Below are positions 8,112 through 18,448 of a stretch of 64,000 nt of DNA, piece after piece. Under the pieces are notes generated by a model, which saw only the letters and a program-made list of their open reading frames with translations, made no database searches and had not been told where the DNA came from. The position numbers and the translations under genes are program-made. The DNA is from Clostridium homopropionicum DSM 5847 (GTDB taxonomy: Bacteria; Bacillota; Clostridia; Clostridiales; Clostridiaceae): NCBI RefSeq assembly GCF_001263795.1, contig NZ_LHUR01000027.1:1-64000 (forward strand), in the 5' to 3' direction. The stretch's first letter is position 1. Every line of letters starts with the position of its first letter.

Positions 8112-10460
8112 ATGAGGATTTTTAAAAAAAATAGTTATTTTAAACCTGAAATACCAAAAAATAAAAGCACTTTTATAAAACTTTTAGCTTCCTATTTAGT
8201 TATTATTTTTGTTGTTTTATGTATATCTTCCTTGGTTTTTTTTAGCAACTACAAAAAATTAGTACTTAACGAAGGATATAACGTATCTAAAAGAAGCCTA
8301 GATCAAGCGAAATATTATACTGAGCTCAATCTTAATTGGGCTAAATCTTTAGTGTATAGTTTATATCTGGATGATAAAATATATACACTTATGTATTCCT
8401 CTTCTCCAATCACTGATAACTCCATAATTGCAAGATTACGTGAGATAAACGCCTCTTCCCCTAATATTGACTCTATATGTGTTTATAATAAAGCTACGAA
8501 TATTCTATATTCTTCTTTAGGAACAGGCTTTAATCCAGAATACGAAAAAAGTATGCGGGATCTATTAATTAATACAAAGGATACCTTCAGTGGTAATCCA
8601 ATTCCTTTAAAAATAGATATTATATCAAAAGAAGGGAACATTGTATCAAAAAATATCTTCTCCATTGTGCTTTCAAATCTCCCTGCCTCTGGAGATAAGC
8701 TACCTAACGGAGCTATTATTTTAAACGTAAATGCTGATGTTTTTTCAAATTATTTTAAACAAACTAATAAAAATGATAATATTTTATTTTCAATAGATAA
8801 CACAGGTAGGATTGTATTTTCTGCCGATAGCAGAAAGTTTTTGAGTGATATTTCTAAAGAAAGCTATATAAATGATATATTAGCTTCTCCCTTATCTAGT
8901 GGCAGTTTTATAAGTACCATAAATGATGTGCAATATTTTGTAGCTTACTCAAATTATAAAAATCAAAATTTAAATTTTATAAATCTAGTTCCTTATGAGT
9001 TACTGATTGGTCAAAGTAAGAAGGCTAGAAATTCTTCAATTATAATAGTGCTGCTTTTATTATTTATAGGAGTTATTATCTCCTATATAATTTCTCATAA
9101 ATTTTATGATCCAATAGAAAAATTAATAAAAAGCATAAATGAAAAATTACCTCCTGAAAATCTTAAGGGATATAAGAATAGAAATGAATTAGAATATTTA
9201 TCAGAAGCTCTAGATCAGGTTTTATCCCAACCAACTTCATTAGAAAATTTACCCTTAGAGGAAATGGTTTTTATAAGAAATAAACTTTTAAAAGATATAT
9301 TAGTAAATAATCAATCTATGGATATAAATAAATATCCTATTAAACTGCAGCAGTTAAATCTCAATATAGATCTAGAGAATATTTTAGTTGTTATATTTAG
9401 AATAGATTCTGTAAACACCTTATATAAAAAGTACCCAATTCACAATGATAGAAATTTAATCAGGCTGGGAATAAAAAATATAATTGTAGATAATCTATCT
9501 CAGCAATATAAAGTGGACACCCTTATCATTGCAAATAGTATAGTAGCTGTTTTAAGTATAGGTCGTGAAATTGATGAGAATACAAAAAATGAGTTATTGA
9601 ATTTCATTAGAACAATTCAGGATAAAATATATGATAAGTCTAATATATCCTTATCAGCCAGTATGGGGCCATTTGTAAGTCGCATAGATGAACTATCAAC
9701 CTCTTATAAAAAAGCTAATGAATATATTAACTATACCTTTAAATATGGTCATAGAGCTACTTTATATGAAAGTAAAATACTACAGAATATTTCTAAAGAG
9801 TATAAATACGATGAAATTTTAGAAAACGCTCTATTTGATGCCATTAAACTGGGCAACAAAGAAAAGATTAGGTATTGTTTAGATAAGATATTTGAAAATA
9901 TATTACAGTACTCATACAATGACATTATATTATCCATTACTACTCTGGCTATAAATTCAAGAAACCTTATTAACACCTTATTTGATGTTAATAATGAAAA
10001 ATGCAAAATATATGTAACGGATTTTTTAGAGCATTTAAAAGATTATGAATTAGCTGAGGACGTTAAATTATGGTTTTTAAACCTTTATGAAAGTTATATA
10101 GACACATTAAATGAAAAAAAATTATCTAAAAACAATGTTCTCGTTGAGAAAGTAAAAGAATATATAGTGGATAATTATTCTGATTTTTGCTTATCTGTAG
10201 AGCAAATTTCCGAATCACTAGATATGTCTCCTAACTATTTAAGAACCATATTTAAAAATGTAACTGGAGAATCTATATCAAAATATATAAATGACTATAG
10301 ATTTAATAAAGCTAAATCACTATTAACAGATACAGATCATCCTATAGCAGATATTTCAACTATGGTTGGGTATGCTAATAGTAATTACTTTTATACAGCC
10401 TTTCGGAAAAATTATGGTGTTTCACCAGCTCAATTTAGAAAAAACAACAGAACAAAATAA
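8112..10460 (+). CDS. Membrane-anchored AraC-family transcriptional regulator
   Basis: A 782-residue one-component sensor-regulator. It has a transmembrane helix near residues 22-45, an extracellular Cache-like region (about 46-300), a second helix (SSIIIVLLLLFIGVIISYII, about 302-325), a linker, a cytoplasmic middle part, and a C-terminal AraC double helix-turn-helix (about 675-780) with LSVEQISESLDMSPNYL and IADISTMVGYANSNYFY. AGGAGA precedes the ATG. It is the only plus-strand gene here and diverges from the ABC importer, so it probably senses an external ligand, or the loaded binding protein, and controls the importer. This would be a second control layer besides the DeoR-type regulator. 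Confidence 0.82.
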   Translation: MRIFKKNSYFKPEIPKNKSTFIKLLASYLVIIFVVLCISSLVFFSNYKKLVLNEGYNVSKRSLDQAKYYTELNLNWAKSLVYSLYLDDKIYTLMYSSSPITDNSIIARLREINASSPNIDSICVYNKATNILYSSLGTGFNPEYEKSMRDLLINTKDTFSGNPIPLKIDIISKEGNIVSKNIFSIVLSNLPASGDKLPNGAIILNVNADVFSNYFKQTNKNDNILFSIDNTGRIVFSADSRKFLSDISKESYINDILASPLSSGSFISTINDVQYFVAYSNYKNQNLNFINLVPYELLIGQSKKARNSSIIIVLLLLFIGVIISYIISHKFYDPIEKLIKSINEKLPPENLKGYKNRNELEYLSEALDQVLSQPTSLENLPLEEMVFIRNKLLKDILVNNQSMDINKYPIKLQQLNLNIDLENILVVIFRIDSVNTLYKKYPIHNDRNLIRLGIKNIIVDNLSQQYKVDTLIIANSIVAVLSIGREIDENTKNELLNFIRTIQDKIYDKSNISLSASMGPFVSRIDELSTSYKKANEYINYTFKYGHRATLYESKILQNISKEYKYDEILENALFDAIKLGNKEKIRYCLDKIFENILQYSYNDIILSITTLAINSRNLINTLFDVNNEKCKIYVTDFLEHLKDYELAEDVKLWFLNLYESYIDTLNEKKLSKNNVLVEKVKEYIVDNYSDFCLSVEQISESLDMSPNYLRTIFKNVTGESISKYINDYRFNKAKSLLTDTDHPIADISTMVGYANSNYFYTAFRKNYGVSPAQFRKNNRTK

Positions 10461-10465
10461 AATAA

Positions 10466-10519
10466 AAACACCTAATTTCATAGTTAGTATTTATATAGCC
10501 TACATGAAATTAGGTGTTT
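10466..10519. terminator. Bidirectional terminator between convergent genes
   Basis: A 16-bp stem (10466-10481 with 10504-10519) closes a 22-nt loop. It has T-rich flanks on both strands and so serves both the AraC-type gene (plus) and iolE, the last gene of the iol operon (minus). Confidence 0.85.
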
Positions 10520-10562
10520 ATTAAATTAAATAAAGTTATAGGGTATGCTACTGAGTTTTAAA

Positions 10563-11459
10563 TTATAGTCCAGTTTTTTCTTTAATATATTTTCTAGCCT
10601 TTATTGCATATTCTAATGGATTTGCTTTTGCAGGATCTTGTTCAGCTTCAACTAAAAGATATCCTTCGTAGTTGTTTTCATCTAAAATCTTGAATAATGG
10701 CTCAAAATCGATGCATCCATCTCCAGGTACAGTAAATGTTCCTGCCTTTACTGCCTGTAAAAAGCTCATGTTTTCTTCAATAACTCTTTTTCTAACTTCT
10801 GGTCTTATGTCCTTTAAGTGAACATGCTTAATTCTATTTACGAATTTTCTTAATACTGCTTCTGTATCTTCTCCAGAGAATGTTAGATGTCCAGTATCAA
10901 ATAATAGATACACTAAGTTTGGATCTGTCATTTCCATTAGTTTTTCAATTTCTGCAGTAGTTTGTACTCCTGTACCCATATGATGATGGAATACAAGCTT
11001 CATATCTTTTTCTTTAGCAAGTTCTCCTAATTTATTTAGTCCTTCAGTTAATTTTACCCATTCTTCATCGGTAAATACAGGTTTTTCTTTAAAAATAGGA
11101 GTATCCATCATTCCTTGGATGCTGTGCCCTTGTTCAGACACAACCACTACTTTTGCTCCCATTTCATATAAAAAATCTCTGTGTTGAATAAAACCATCAA
11201 TTGTTTCTTGAAGAGGTTTTGTTGTTAAAAAAGAGCTAAACCACGCACTTGCAATATTCATATTTCTAAGTTCTAAAGCTTTCTTTAGAACCTTTGTATC
11301 TCTTGGATACTTGTTACCAACTTCTGAACCTGTATATCCTGCAAGAGCCATCTCACTTATACATTGTTCAAAAGTATTTTCCTTTCCAAGCTCTGGCATA
11401 TCATCATTAGTCCAAGCAATTGGTGCAATTCCTAATTTAACTTTATCTTTATTAAACAT
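10563..11459 (-). CDS. iolE: Inosose dehydratase
   Basis: A 298-residue xylose-isomerase-like TIM barrel that dehydrates 2-keto-myo-inositol to 3D-(3,5/4)-trihydroxycyclohexane-1,2-dione, with a divalent metal. It opens [20 protein letters not shown], the IolE hallmark; [12 protein letters not shown] and [13 protein letters not shown] carry metal-ligand Asp/His, and [20 protein letters not shown] ends the barrel. I chose the ATG at 11459 because an AGGAG lies just before it; an in-frame GTG 18 bp upstream includes that site. It is the last gene of the seven-gene iol operon, 30 bp after iolG. Confidence 0.92.
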   Translation of the reverse strand: MFNKDKVKLGIAPIAWTNDDMPELGKENTFEQCISEMALAGYTGSEVGNKYPRDTKVLKKALELRNMNIASAWFSSFLTTKPLQETIDGFIQHRDFLYEMGAKVVVVSEQGHSIQGMMDTPIFKEKPVFTDEEWVKLTEGLNKLGELAKEKDMKLVFHHHMGTGVQTTAEIEKLMEMTDPNLVYLLFDTGHLTFSGEDTEAVLRKFVNRIKHVHLKDIRPEVRKRVIEENMSFLQAVKAGTFTVPGDGCIDFEPLFKILDENNYEGYLLVEAEQDPAKANPLEYAIKARKYIKEKTGL

Positions 11460-11489
11460 ATTCTCTCTCCTACTCACATTAAATTTTTA

Positions 11490-12503
11490 TCATACTTCAA
11501 GCTCAGAAATCTTTACTGGTCTTCCTTCTTGTAATGACTTTTTAGCAGCAAGTCCTATTAATACCGGTTTTAGTCCGTCCATTGCATTTACAGGTACTTC
11601 AGTATCATTTACAATTGCATCAACAAACTCTTTCATTTCTTGTGAAAAAGATTGCATGTATCTTTCTAAGAAGAAATATAGCGGTTTTTCTGAAACTATT
11701 CCGTTTTCAGTGCTAATTACTGCTGTTGATGGAGAGTCATTTCCAGTAGCTACTGCACCCTTTGAACCAAACACTTCTGCTCTTTGGTCATAACCATAAG
11801 CTGCACGTCTGCTGTTATCAATAACTCCAAGTGCTCCATTTGCAAATTTTAGAGTAATTATTGCAGTGTCTATATCTCCTGCTTCACCTATAGCAGGGTC
11901 AACTAATACTGTTCCTGCTGCATATACTTCTTCAACTTCACTTCCTGATAAGAAACGAACCATATCAAAATCATGGATTGTCATATCTAAGAATATTCCA
12001 CCTGAAACCTTTACATATTCAGCTGGTGGAGCTTCTGGATCTCTTGATGTAACTCTAATTATGTGTGGATCTCCAATTTTTCCTGCTACTACTGCATCTT
12101 TTATAGCTTTAAAGTTATGGTCAAATCTTCTGTTAAATCCTACTTGGAACTTTAGTCCAGTTCTTTCTACTTCAGCAAGAACTGCTTTTATTCTATCTAA
12201 ATTATGATCTATTGGTTTTTCGCAAAATACGTGTTTACCAGCCTTTAAAGCTTCTATTGAAATTTGTGAATGTGTATTTGTTGAAGAACACACAAGCACA
12301 GCTGCAATTTCTGGATCATTTAATACTTCGTTGTAGTCATTATAAGTATTTTGAATTCCCAACCCTTTAGCCCATTCTTTAGTTGCTTCATTCATAAATG
12401 GGTCTGCAATAGCTTTTACTTCTGCATTTGGCACATATTTTGTGATACTTTCTGCGTGAACCTTTCCAATTCTTCCTGCACCTATAATACCTAATTTAAT
12501 CAT
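11490..12503 (-). CDS. iolG: myo-Inositol 2-dehydrogenase
   Basis: A 337-residue Gfo/Idh/MocA oxidoreductase that oxidises myo-inositol to 2-keto-myo-inositol with NAD+. The Rossmann motif is GIIGAGRIGKVHAE; the catalytic lysine is in CEKPIDHNL; Asp and His of the active site are in FLDMTIHDFDMVRF. The ATG at 12503 follows GAGAGGTAGGATT; an upstream in-frame start at 12521 would include it. It lies between iolD and iolE and performs the first step of the pathway. scyllo-Inositol dehydrogenase activity is possible in close homologues. Confidence 0.92.
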   Translation of the reverse strand: MIKLGIIGAGRIGKVHAESITKYVPNAEVKAIADPFMNEATKEWAKGLGIQNTYNDYNEVLNDPEIAAVLVCSSTNTHSQISIEALKAGKHVFCEKPIDHNLDRIKAVLAEVERTGLKFQVGFNRRFDHNFKAIKDAVVAGKIGDPHIIRVTSRDPEAPPAEYVKVSGGIFLDMTIHDFDMVRFLSGSEVEEVYAAGTVLVDPAIGEAGDIDTAIITLKFANGALGVIDNSRRAAYGYDQRAEVFGSKGAVATGNDSPSTAVISTENGIVSEKPLYFFLERYMQSFSQEMKEFVDAIVNDTEVPVNAMDGLKPVLIGLAAKKSLQEGRPVKISELEV

Positions 12504-12550
12504 AATCCTACCTCTCTTCATCCATATTTATTTTATAATTAATTTAATAA

Positions 12551-14485
12551 TTAATATCTTCTTATGTTTCTTAAAGTTTCTTCTTTTTCTTTGTAAGCAG
12601 CACTTACTTTTTCACTTTGTGATACTGACGCTACTCCAACATGCCACCAAGATTCATATCCATGTGTCATAGTCTTTGGTAATACTTTTATATCAAGCAA
12701 AGTTGATACTGTTTGTTTCTTTGAATCTTCAATAGCAGCTTTTAATTCTTCTACAGTCTTTACTGTATAAGTTTTAAGTCCATATCCTGCTGCGCTTTTT
12801 GCAAAATCTATTTGCACATATTCACCAGTAAGCTTTCCAGTTTCTTTTTCTCTATATCTAAATTCTGTTCCAAAGCTGCCCATACCATTTGACATTTGAA
12901 GATTATTTATACATCCAAAGCTTGCGTTGTCTAGAAGTATTACATTTACTTTTTTTCTTTCCTGAATACTAGTTACTATTTCAGAGTGAAGCATTAGATA
13001 ACTTCCGTCACCAACCATTGCATATACTTCTTTGTCTCCTGCTGCTAATTTAACCCCTAGAGCTCCTGATATTTCATAGCCCATACAAGAGTATCCATAT
13101 TCCATATGGTATGTGTTAGGAGTTTTTGGACACCAAACTCTTTGAAGATCTCCTGGTAAACTTCCAGATGCTCCAACAATTACAGCGTCATCATCAAGTA
13201 ACTCATTTAAAACTCCTAGTACTTTAGTTTGAGTTAAGCAAGATCCAGTTAATTTGTAGTACTCTTCCAAAACATGATCGCAGTGTCCTGCAACTTCTGG
13301 AACAAAGCCATTTGATGTATATTCAACGTTATTTAATCTATCTAATTCTTCTTCCCATTGTTTTTTAGCATCTGCAATTTCAGTTGTATATGCTGATTTG
13401 TATCCAATTTCTTTTAATTTTTCTTTTATTATATTTAAGCCTACCTTAGCATCTGCTACCACTGATGTAGCATCTAATTTTGCTGCATGGAATTGAGATA
13501 CATTTATTGTTAAGAAATCAACTTCTGGATTTTTAAATAATGATTTTGAAGCTGTTGTGAAATCTGTGAATCTAGTTCCTACTCCTATTACTAAGTCTGC
13601 ATCTTTTGCTATTAAGTTTGCAGCTAAATTACCAGTTACTCCAATACCGCCTAAATTTAATGGATAGTTCCATTCAACAGCGCTTTTTCCTGCTTGTGTT
13701 TCACCGAATGGAATATTAAAGCTTTCACAAAATTCCTTCAATGCTCCCGCAGCCTCTGAATATCTAACTCCTCCACCGCATACTATTATAGGTTTCTTTT
13801 TCATTTTTATTAACTCTACAGCATCTTCAACAGCTTCAATTACTGGTGTTCTTCTTTCAATTCTGTGTACACGCTTTTTGAAAAAGTATTCTGGGAAGTC
13901 ATAAGACTCTCCTTGAACATCTTGTGGAAGAGCAATTGTTACAGCTCCTGTATCTGCTGGATCTGTTAAAACTCTCATTGCGTTTATCATAGCTGTCATC
14001 AATTGTTCTGGTCTATTTACTCTATCCCAATATTTACTTACAGCTTTAAAAGCATCATTAGTTGTTATTGATAAATTGTGTAGGTGTTCAACCTGTTGTA
14101 ATACTGGATCCGGTTGTCTTGTAGCAAAAGTATCTCCAGGTAATATTAGTACTGGTATATTATTCGCAGTTGCTGTTCCAGCAGCTGTAACCATATTAGC
14201 TGCTCCTGGTCCAACTGATGAAGTACAAGCATATATTTGCTTTCTGTGCATTTGTTTTGCATAAGCTGTAGCAGCATGTGCCATTCCTTGTTCATTACGA
14301 CCTTGGTGAACTTCTAATTCACCTGGATTCTCTTCTAATGCTTGACCTAATCCTACAACATTTCCGTGACCAAAAATTGTAAATATACCCTTTACAAATC
14401 TATTTTGTTTTCCATCAAATTCTACATATTGTTGATTGAGAAACTTTACTAATGCTTGAGCAGTAGTCATTCTTATGGTTTTCAA
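12551..14485 (-). CDS. iolD: 3D-(3,5/4)-trihydroxycyclohexane-1,2-dione acylhydrolase
   Basis: A 644-residue thiamine-diphosphate enzyme that opens the cyclohexane-dione ring to 5-deoxy-glucuronate. The N-terminal pyrimidine-binding domain has the catalytic Glu region [19 protein letters not shown], followed by a central domain, and a C-terminal diphosphate-binding domain with [14 protein letters not shown] place the start at the TTG at 14485: GGAGG is seven bases upstream and the product then begins [18 protein letters not shown], the usual IolD N-terminus. A longer frame from 14518 would overlap iolB. It is the longest iol gene, 17 bp after iolB. Confidence 0.92.
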   Translation of the reverse strand: MKTIRMTTAQALVKFLNQQYVEFDGKQNRFVKGIFTIFGHGNVVGLGQALEENPGELEVHQGRNEQGMAHAATAYAKQMHRKQIYACTSSVGPGAANMVTAAGTATANNIPVLILPGDTFATRQPDPVLQQVEHLHNLSITTNDAFKAVSKYWDRVNRPEQLMTAMINAMRVLTDPADTGAVTIALPQDVQGESYDFPEYFFKKRVHRIERRTPVIEAVEDAVELIKMKKKPIIVCGGGVRYSEAAGALKEFCESFNIPFGETQAGKSAVEWNYPLNLGGIGVTGNLAANLIAKDADLVIGVGTRFTDFTTASKSLFKNPEVDFLTINVSQFHAAKLDATSVVADAKVGLNIIKEKLKEIGYKSAYTTEIADAKKQWEEELDRLNNVEYTSNGFVPEVAGHCDHVLEEYYKLTGSCLTQTKVLGVLNELLDDDAVIVGASGSLPGDLQRVWCPKTPNTYHMEYGYSCMGYEISGALGVKLAAGDKEVYAMVGDGSYLMLHSEIVTSIQERKKVNVILLDNASFGCINNLQMSNGMGSFGTEFRYREKETGKLTGEYVQIDFAKSAAGYGLKTYTVKTVEELKAAIEDSKKQTVSTLLDIKVLPKTMTHGYESWWHVGVASVSQSEKVSAAYKEKEETLRNIRRY

Positions 14486-14502
14486 GAAAATCCCTCCCTT
14501 AA

Positions 14503-15291
14503 CTATTTTTCTGGCCAAATCTTAACATTCTCTTCTAGCAGCCATTCATGTTCTTTTTCATTTATTCTATCTGTCCATGGATTGTTTTCAAGATGTCTTA
14601 TCATCCAACAGTAGTACATTGCATATCCTGGAGCTGATGTTTGAGGATGAACTAATCCTCCTGGAATAGCAGCTACACTATTATCTGTAGCCTTATATAC
14701 TTCATCACCAACAATTGAACATCCAAAGCCTTGTGGTTTATTGAATCTATAATAATACACTTCAGGTTGTGGATGATGATGGGGTATATAACTAGACCAT
14801 TTTCCTGGGAAGGTTATTACTTCACCAATAACCATATTGGAATAAGGAGCATTTGAATAATCAAATACAGTTCTTACTACTCTTCTTGCTGTATCATTCC
14901 ATACTCCTTGACCAAATACATCACTTCTACAATCCTTTGGTTCATAGAATTTACTATCAAAGTAGTTATTATTGTCTGTTTTTTGAAGTAAAATTTCAGC
15001 ATCAGACATAGCAGTGATTTTAACTTCTGAATTCTTACACACATGCAAGCACCATGGATCCTCATCAAAAATAGAATATCTTTCCATAATCTTTTTATTT
15101 CCATTCCATTCTATTTCAACCTTACCATCTAAAAGTAAGAATGCACTTTCCTTCTTTGAATCTTGGAAGGACATTTCTCCATTTTCTTTTAATTTAACAA
15201 CGCCTACATCCATGAGCATGTTGCTATGTTTACCATCAATTTCAGTTATAACGTTATAGCCTTCTTTAAATTCACCTAACTTTTCAACCAT
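14503..15291 (-). CDS. iolB: 5-Deoxy-glucuronate isomerase
   Basis: A 262-residue bicupin that converts 5-deoxy-glucuronate to 2-deoxy-5-keto-gluconate. The metal-binding cupin motif is [17 protein letters not shown], with [19 protein letters not shown] in the second half. Length is usual for IolB. The ATG at 15291 has GGGGG eight bases upstream, and a GTG directly before it is less likely. It lies 16 bp after iolC and 17 bp before iolD. Confidence 0.92.
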   Translation of the reverse strand: MVEKLGEFKEGYNVITEIDGKHSNMLMDVGVVKLKENGEMSFQDSKKESAFLLLDGKVEIEWNGNKKIMERYSIFDEDPWCLHVCKNSEVKITAMSDAEILLQKTDNNNYFDSKFYEPKDCRSDVFGQGVWNDTARRVVRTVFDYSNAPYSNMVIGEVITFPGKWSSYIPHHHPQPEVYYYRFNKPQGFGCSIVGDEVYKATDNSVAAIPGGLVHPQTSAPGYAMYYCWMIRHLENNPWTDRINEKEHEWLLEENVKIWPEK

Positions 15292-15307
15292 CACTTTTCC
15301 CCCTTGC

Positions 15308-16324
15308 CTATGCTCTTGCTATCATTTCTCCGTACTCTTCTTTTTTCTCACGAATAAATTCTTTTATTGCCTCTGCAGTTGGCATATCTTCTGAACAGCT
15401 GTGGCTAGCAACAAGCATTGCTGCTGAAGCGCTTCCAAATTCAAGTGCATCGATTACATCCCAGCCTTCTAGCAATCCATAGATAAATGCTGAACCGTAT
15501 GCATCTCCGCCTCCAAAAGATTTTAATAATTTAACAGGGAATGGTTTTATCTTAAATACATTTCCATCATCAGTGTAAGCAGTTGAACCTTCTTTTCCAT
15601 GCTTTATAACAACGATTTTATTTCCATAACCTAACCATCTTTTAGCCGTTTCTTCATCAGTGCTTCCCTTAGCAATGAGCTTTTCCATTAAATCGAATTC
15701 TTCTCTTGAACCGATTACAACATCACTTACTCTTCCTACTAAAGAATAGTAAACTGCAATTTCTTCCTCTGACTTCCAAGTATAGCTTCTGTAATCTACA
15801 TCAAATATTACTACAGTACCGTGTTTTTTTGCATATTCGATAGCAACAAAAACTGCTTCTCTTGAAGGACTTGCTGCTAGAGCTGTCCCTGACACAACAA
15901 TGGCCTTTGCATCCTTTATATATTCTTCACTTATATCTTCATGAGATAATTGCAAATCTGCAATTCCATTTCTGTACATTAATATACTGCTTTCAGTTGG
16001 GCTTAGTATTTCTGTAAATGTAAGTCCTAAAGATTCTCCATTTTTAGCTTTGCTAATATTCGAAGTATCTATTCCCTCTTTTTCAAAGTAATTTGTTACA
16101 AATGTTCCAAATTGATCATCAGATACTTTCCCTATAAATCCAACTTTTTTTCCAAGTCTAGCTAAACCAACTGCTATATTTGCTGGAGAACCTCCAACGT
16201 ATTTTGTAAAGGTTCTGCTTTCGTGTAAAGGTCTGTGAATTTCATTTGGGTTAAAATCTATAGCCACTCTTCCTATTGGAATTACATCTATTGCTTTTGA
16301 ATTATCAAATTTAATATTATTCAT
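15308..16324 (-). CDS. iolC: 5-Dehydro-2-deoxygluconokinase
   Basis: A 338-residue PfkB/ribokinase-fold kinase that phosphorylates 2-deoxy-5-keto-gluconate with ATP. KYVGGSPANIAVGLARLG is the substrate-binding N-terminal motif, and KSFGGGDAYGSAFIYG holds the anion hole and catalytic Asp. AGGAAGG precedes the ATG. It lies 19 bp after the aldolase gene, whose substrate it makes. Confidence 0.92.
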   Translation of the reverse strand: MNNIKFDNSKAIDVIPIGRVAIDFNPNEIHRPLHESRTFTKYVGGSPANIAVGLARLGKKVGFIGKVSDDQFGTFVTNYFEKEGIDTSNISKAKNGESLGLTFTEILSPTESSILMYRNGIADLQLSHEDISEEYIKDAKAIVVSGTALAASPSREAVFVAIEYAKKHGTVVIFDVDYRSYTWKSEEEIAVYYSLVGRVSDVVIGSREEFDLMEKLIAKGSTDEETAKRWLGYGNKIVVIKHGKEGSTAYTDDGNVFKIKPFPVKLLKSFGGGDAYGSAFIYGLLEGWDVIDALEFGSASAAMLVASHSCSEDMPTAEAIKEFIREKKEEYGEMIARA

Positions 16325-16343
16325 TGTAGATACCTTCCTTTCA

Positions 16344-17189
16344 TTAAGCTTTGTTGTTGCTTCCGAAAATTTCTATGTGCTTTTTAGCGTTTTCGTATGC
16401 TGATTCTATTACTTTACTGTGATATTTAAAATATTCTACAGAATCTTCTTCTTTAAACAGTACAGATACCCCTTTTACTACATTATTAAAAGTAGCTGTT
16501 GCAACATTTATCTTTTTTATTCCATTTTTTATACATTTCCTAAAATCTTCAGCACTTATTCCTGATCCGCCATGTAATACAAGTGGTATTGGTACTTCAT
16601 TATCAATTTCTTTTAATCTCTCAAATTGTAATACAGGTTCTTCTTTATAGACTCCATGAGCATTTCCAATCGCTATTGCTAAAGCATCTACTTTTGTTCC
16701 TTCATAAAATCTCTTGGCATCCTTCACGCTAGTGGTTAACATTTCTATATCTTTAGAACCGTCTTCACTTCCACCTACCCTTCCTATTTCTGCTTCTACA
16801 GCTGCACCATATTTTTTAGCTAATTGAATTACTTCGTTGGTTATTTCAATATTTTCCTCTAACGGGGAATGTGAACCGTCATACATTACTGATGTAAACC
16901 CTAAATCAAGAGCTTCCTTTATGGTATCAAGAGTAATGCCGTGATCTAAGTGAACTGCCACTGGAACTTTTGCTTTTTTTGCAGCTTCCACCATAACCGG
17001 TCCTATTAAATTAAGTGGCGAATGTTTTAGTCGTACTTCTGCAATTTGGAGAATAATTGGCGATTTCAATTCTTCCGCAGCCCTTATTACTCCCATTATC
17101 ATTTCCATATTAGCAATACTAAATGCACCTATACCATAATCCGACTTATCCGCTTTTTCCAGTAATTCCTTCATATTTACAATTGACAT
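16344..17189 (-). CDS. iolJ: 6-Phospho-5-dehydro-2-deoxy-D-gluconate aldolase
   Basis: A 281-residue class II, zinc-dependent aldolase. It cleaves 2-deoxy-5-keto-gluconate-6-phosphate to dihydroxyacetone phosphate and malonate semialdehyde. Zinc ligands are in AVHLDHGITLDTI, EAEIGRVGGSED and PLVLHGGSGISAEDF, and VMYDGSHSPLEENIE is typical. By sequence alone a fructose-bisphosphate aldolase is possible, but its place next to iolC makes IolJ the better call. GGAAGGAG precedes the ATG. Confidence 0.88.
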   Translation of the reverse strand: MSIVNMKELLEKADKSDYGIGAFSIANMEMIMGVIRAAEELKSPIILQIAEVRLKHSPLNLIGPVMVEAAKKAKVPVAVHLDHGITLDTIKEALDLGFTSVMYDGSHSPLEENIEITNEVIQLAKKYGAAVEAEIGRVGGSEDGSKDIEMLTTSVKDAKRFYEGTKVDALAIAIGNAHGVYKEEPVLQFERLKEIDNEVPIPLVLHGGSGISAEDFRKCIKNGIKKINVATATFNNVVKGVSVLFKEEDSVEYFKYHSKVIESAYENAKKHIEIFGSNNKA

Positions 17190-17216
17190 GGTATATGCTC
17201 CTTCCTTATTTGTAGG

Positions 17217-18371
17217 CTATTTCCATAAGTTTTCATAAATTTTTATAATATCTTCTTTTGTAGGTTGTTTCTTTGTATTTGATGGACTTCCACTTATTAA
17301 AGCATCTTCAGCCATCTTATCTATTTGCTTTATAAAATCTTCATATTTTATTCCGTATCCTTCTAAAGTAGGTATCTTTAAATAATCACATAGGTTTTTA
17401 ATTTCTTCAATCAAAGCCTTAGAAGCCTCTATATCAGACATTCCTTCTTTATAAATTCCTACAGTTTTAGCAATTTCACAAAATCTATCCGCTGCACCAT
17501 CTATAGCGAATTTTAAACATTCAACAATCAACATAGCATTAGAAATTCCATGAGGAACATGGAACAAAGCTCCTATAGGTCTACTCATACCATGAATTAT
17601 TGTAACTGATGAATTATTAAATGCTATACCCGCCTCTAGTGCACCTAGTGACATCTGATTTCTAGCTTCAAAATTATTTCCATCACTGTATGCCGTTCTT
17701 AAATTACCAAATATACGTTTTATAGCTGACAAAGCAAAAGTGTCTGATAAAGGCTGAGCAAGTCTTGAAGTATAAGCTTCTACAGCATGTGTTAATGCAT
17801 CTATTCCTGTTGCAGATGTTACACCTTGCGGAGAAGTAATTGTAAACTCAGGATCCACTATTGCTAATATTGGTATTAGTGATGGTCCTTTTAAGAGCAT
17901 TTTTACATTATTTTTTGTATCAGATATTATAGTAAATTGTGTTGCTTCTGACCCAGTTCCTGCAGTAGTTGGAATAGCTACTAGTGGTGGTATAGAAGTG
18001 TTTATTACTTTTCCCATATAATCTGAAATGTTTCCTGAACTTTGTACCATTACTCCAATGGCTTTTGCTGCATCTATTGGGCTTCCCCCACCTACAGCAA
18101 TCAAGAAATCACATCCAGAATTTTTATACACTTCTACTCCTTCACCTATAATTATATCTGTAGGTTCAGAATTTACCCCATCAAATATTTCGTATTCAAC
18201 ATTGCTCTTTTTGAGTACATCTGTTAATTTAGATACATTACCTATCTTAACCATGATTTTATCAGTAACAATTAATGCTTTTTTACCTAAGTCGCTCATC
18301 TGTTGAGCTGCTTCTTCTATAGCGTTTTTTCCTGAGATGACAGTTTTAGGAACTAAAAACTTATAAGCCAT
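17217..18371 (-). CDS. Iron-containing alcohol dehydrogenase, first gene of the iol operon
   Basis: A 384-residue group III metal-dependent alcohol dehydrogenase. It has the NAD(P) motif AVGGGSPIDAAKAIGV, and metal ligands in TGIDALTHAVEAY, IHGMSRPIGALFHVPHG. I chose the ATG at 18371 (GGAGGG upstream, product MAYKFLVPKTVISG). It occupies the promoter-proximal slot, while iolA (methylmalonate/malonate-semialdehyde dehydrogenase) is absent from the window. A likely role is reducing malonate semialdehyde from IolJ to 3-hydroxypropionate to re-oxidise NADH from IolG. That role is inferred; other aldehydes are possible. Confidence 0.83.
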   Translation of the reverse strand: MAYKFLVPKTVISGKNAIEEAAQQMSDLGKKALIVTDKIMVKIGNVSKLTDVLKKSNVEYEIFDGVNSEPTDIIIGEGVEVYKNSGCDFLIAVGGGSPIDAAKAIGVMVQSSGNISDYMGKVINTSIPPLVAIPTTAGTGSEATQFTIISDTKNNVKMLLKGPSLIPILAIVDPEFTITSPQGVTSATGIDALTHAVEAYTSRLAQPLSDTFALSAIKRIFGNLRTAYSDGNNFEARNQMSLGALEAGIAFNNSSVTIIHGMSRPIGALFHVPHGISNAMLIVECLKFAIDGAADRFCEIAKTVGIYKEGMSDIEASKALIEEIKNLCDYLKIPTLEGYGIKYEDFIKQIDKMAEDALISGSPSNTKKQPTKEDIIKIYENLWK

Positions 18372-18430
18372 GATTTCCCTCCATTTCAGCATTTTCTGCT
18401 TCATATATGATTATTTTTTATTTATATATT

Positions 18431-18448
18431 GATTACCTTTTGGTTATA
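18431..18448. promoter_or_regulatory. Candidate IolR operator at the iol operon promoter
   Basis: GATTACCTTTTGGTTATA repeats the motif upstream of the ABC importer (7685-7703) with one base fewer. It touches the -10 box of the operon promoter and covers the expected transcription start, a good place for a repressor. The DeoR-family gene 210 bp away is the obvious candidate to bind it. Confidence 0.6.

Noticed and set aside
16344-17189. Fructose-bisphosphate aldolase (Fba) instead of IolJ
   Set aside because: The fold is shared, but the gene sits between the Fe-ADH and iolC in an inositol operon, so the deoxy-ketogluconate-phosphate substrate is more likely.
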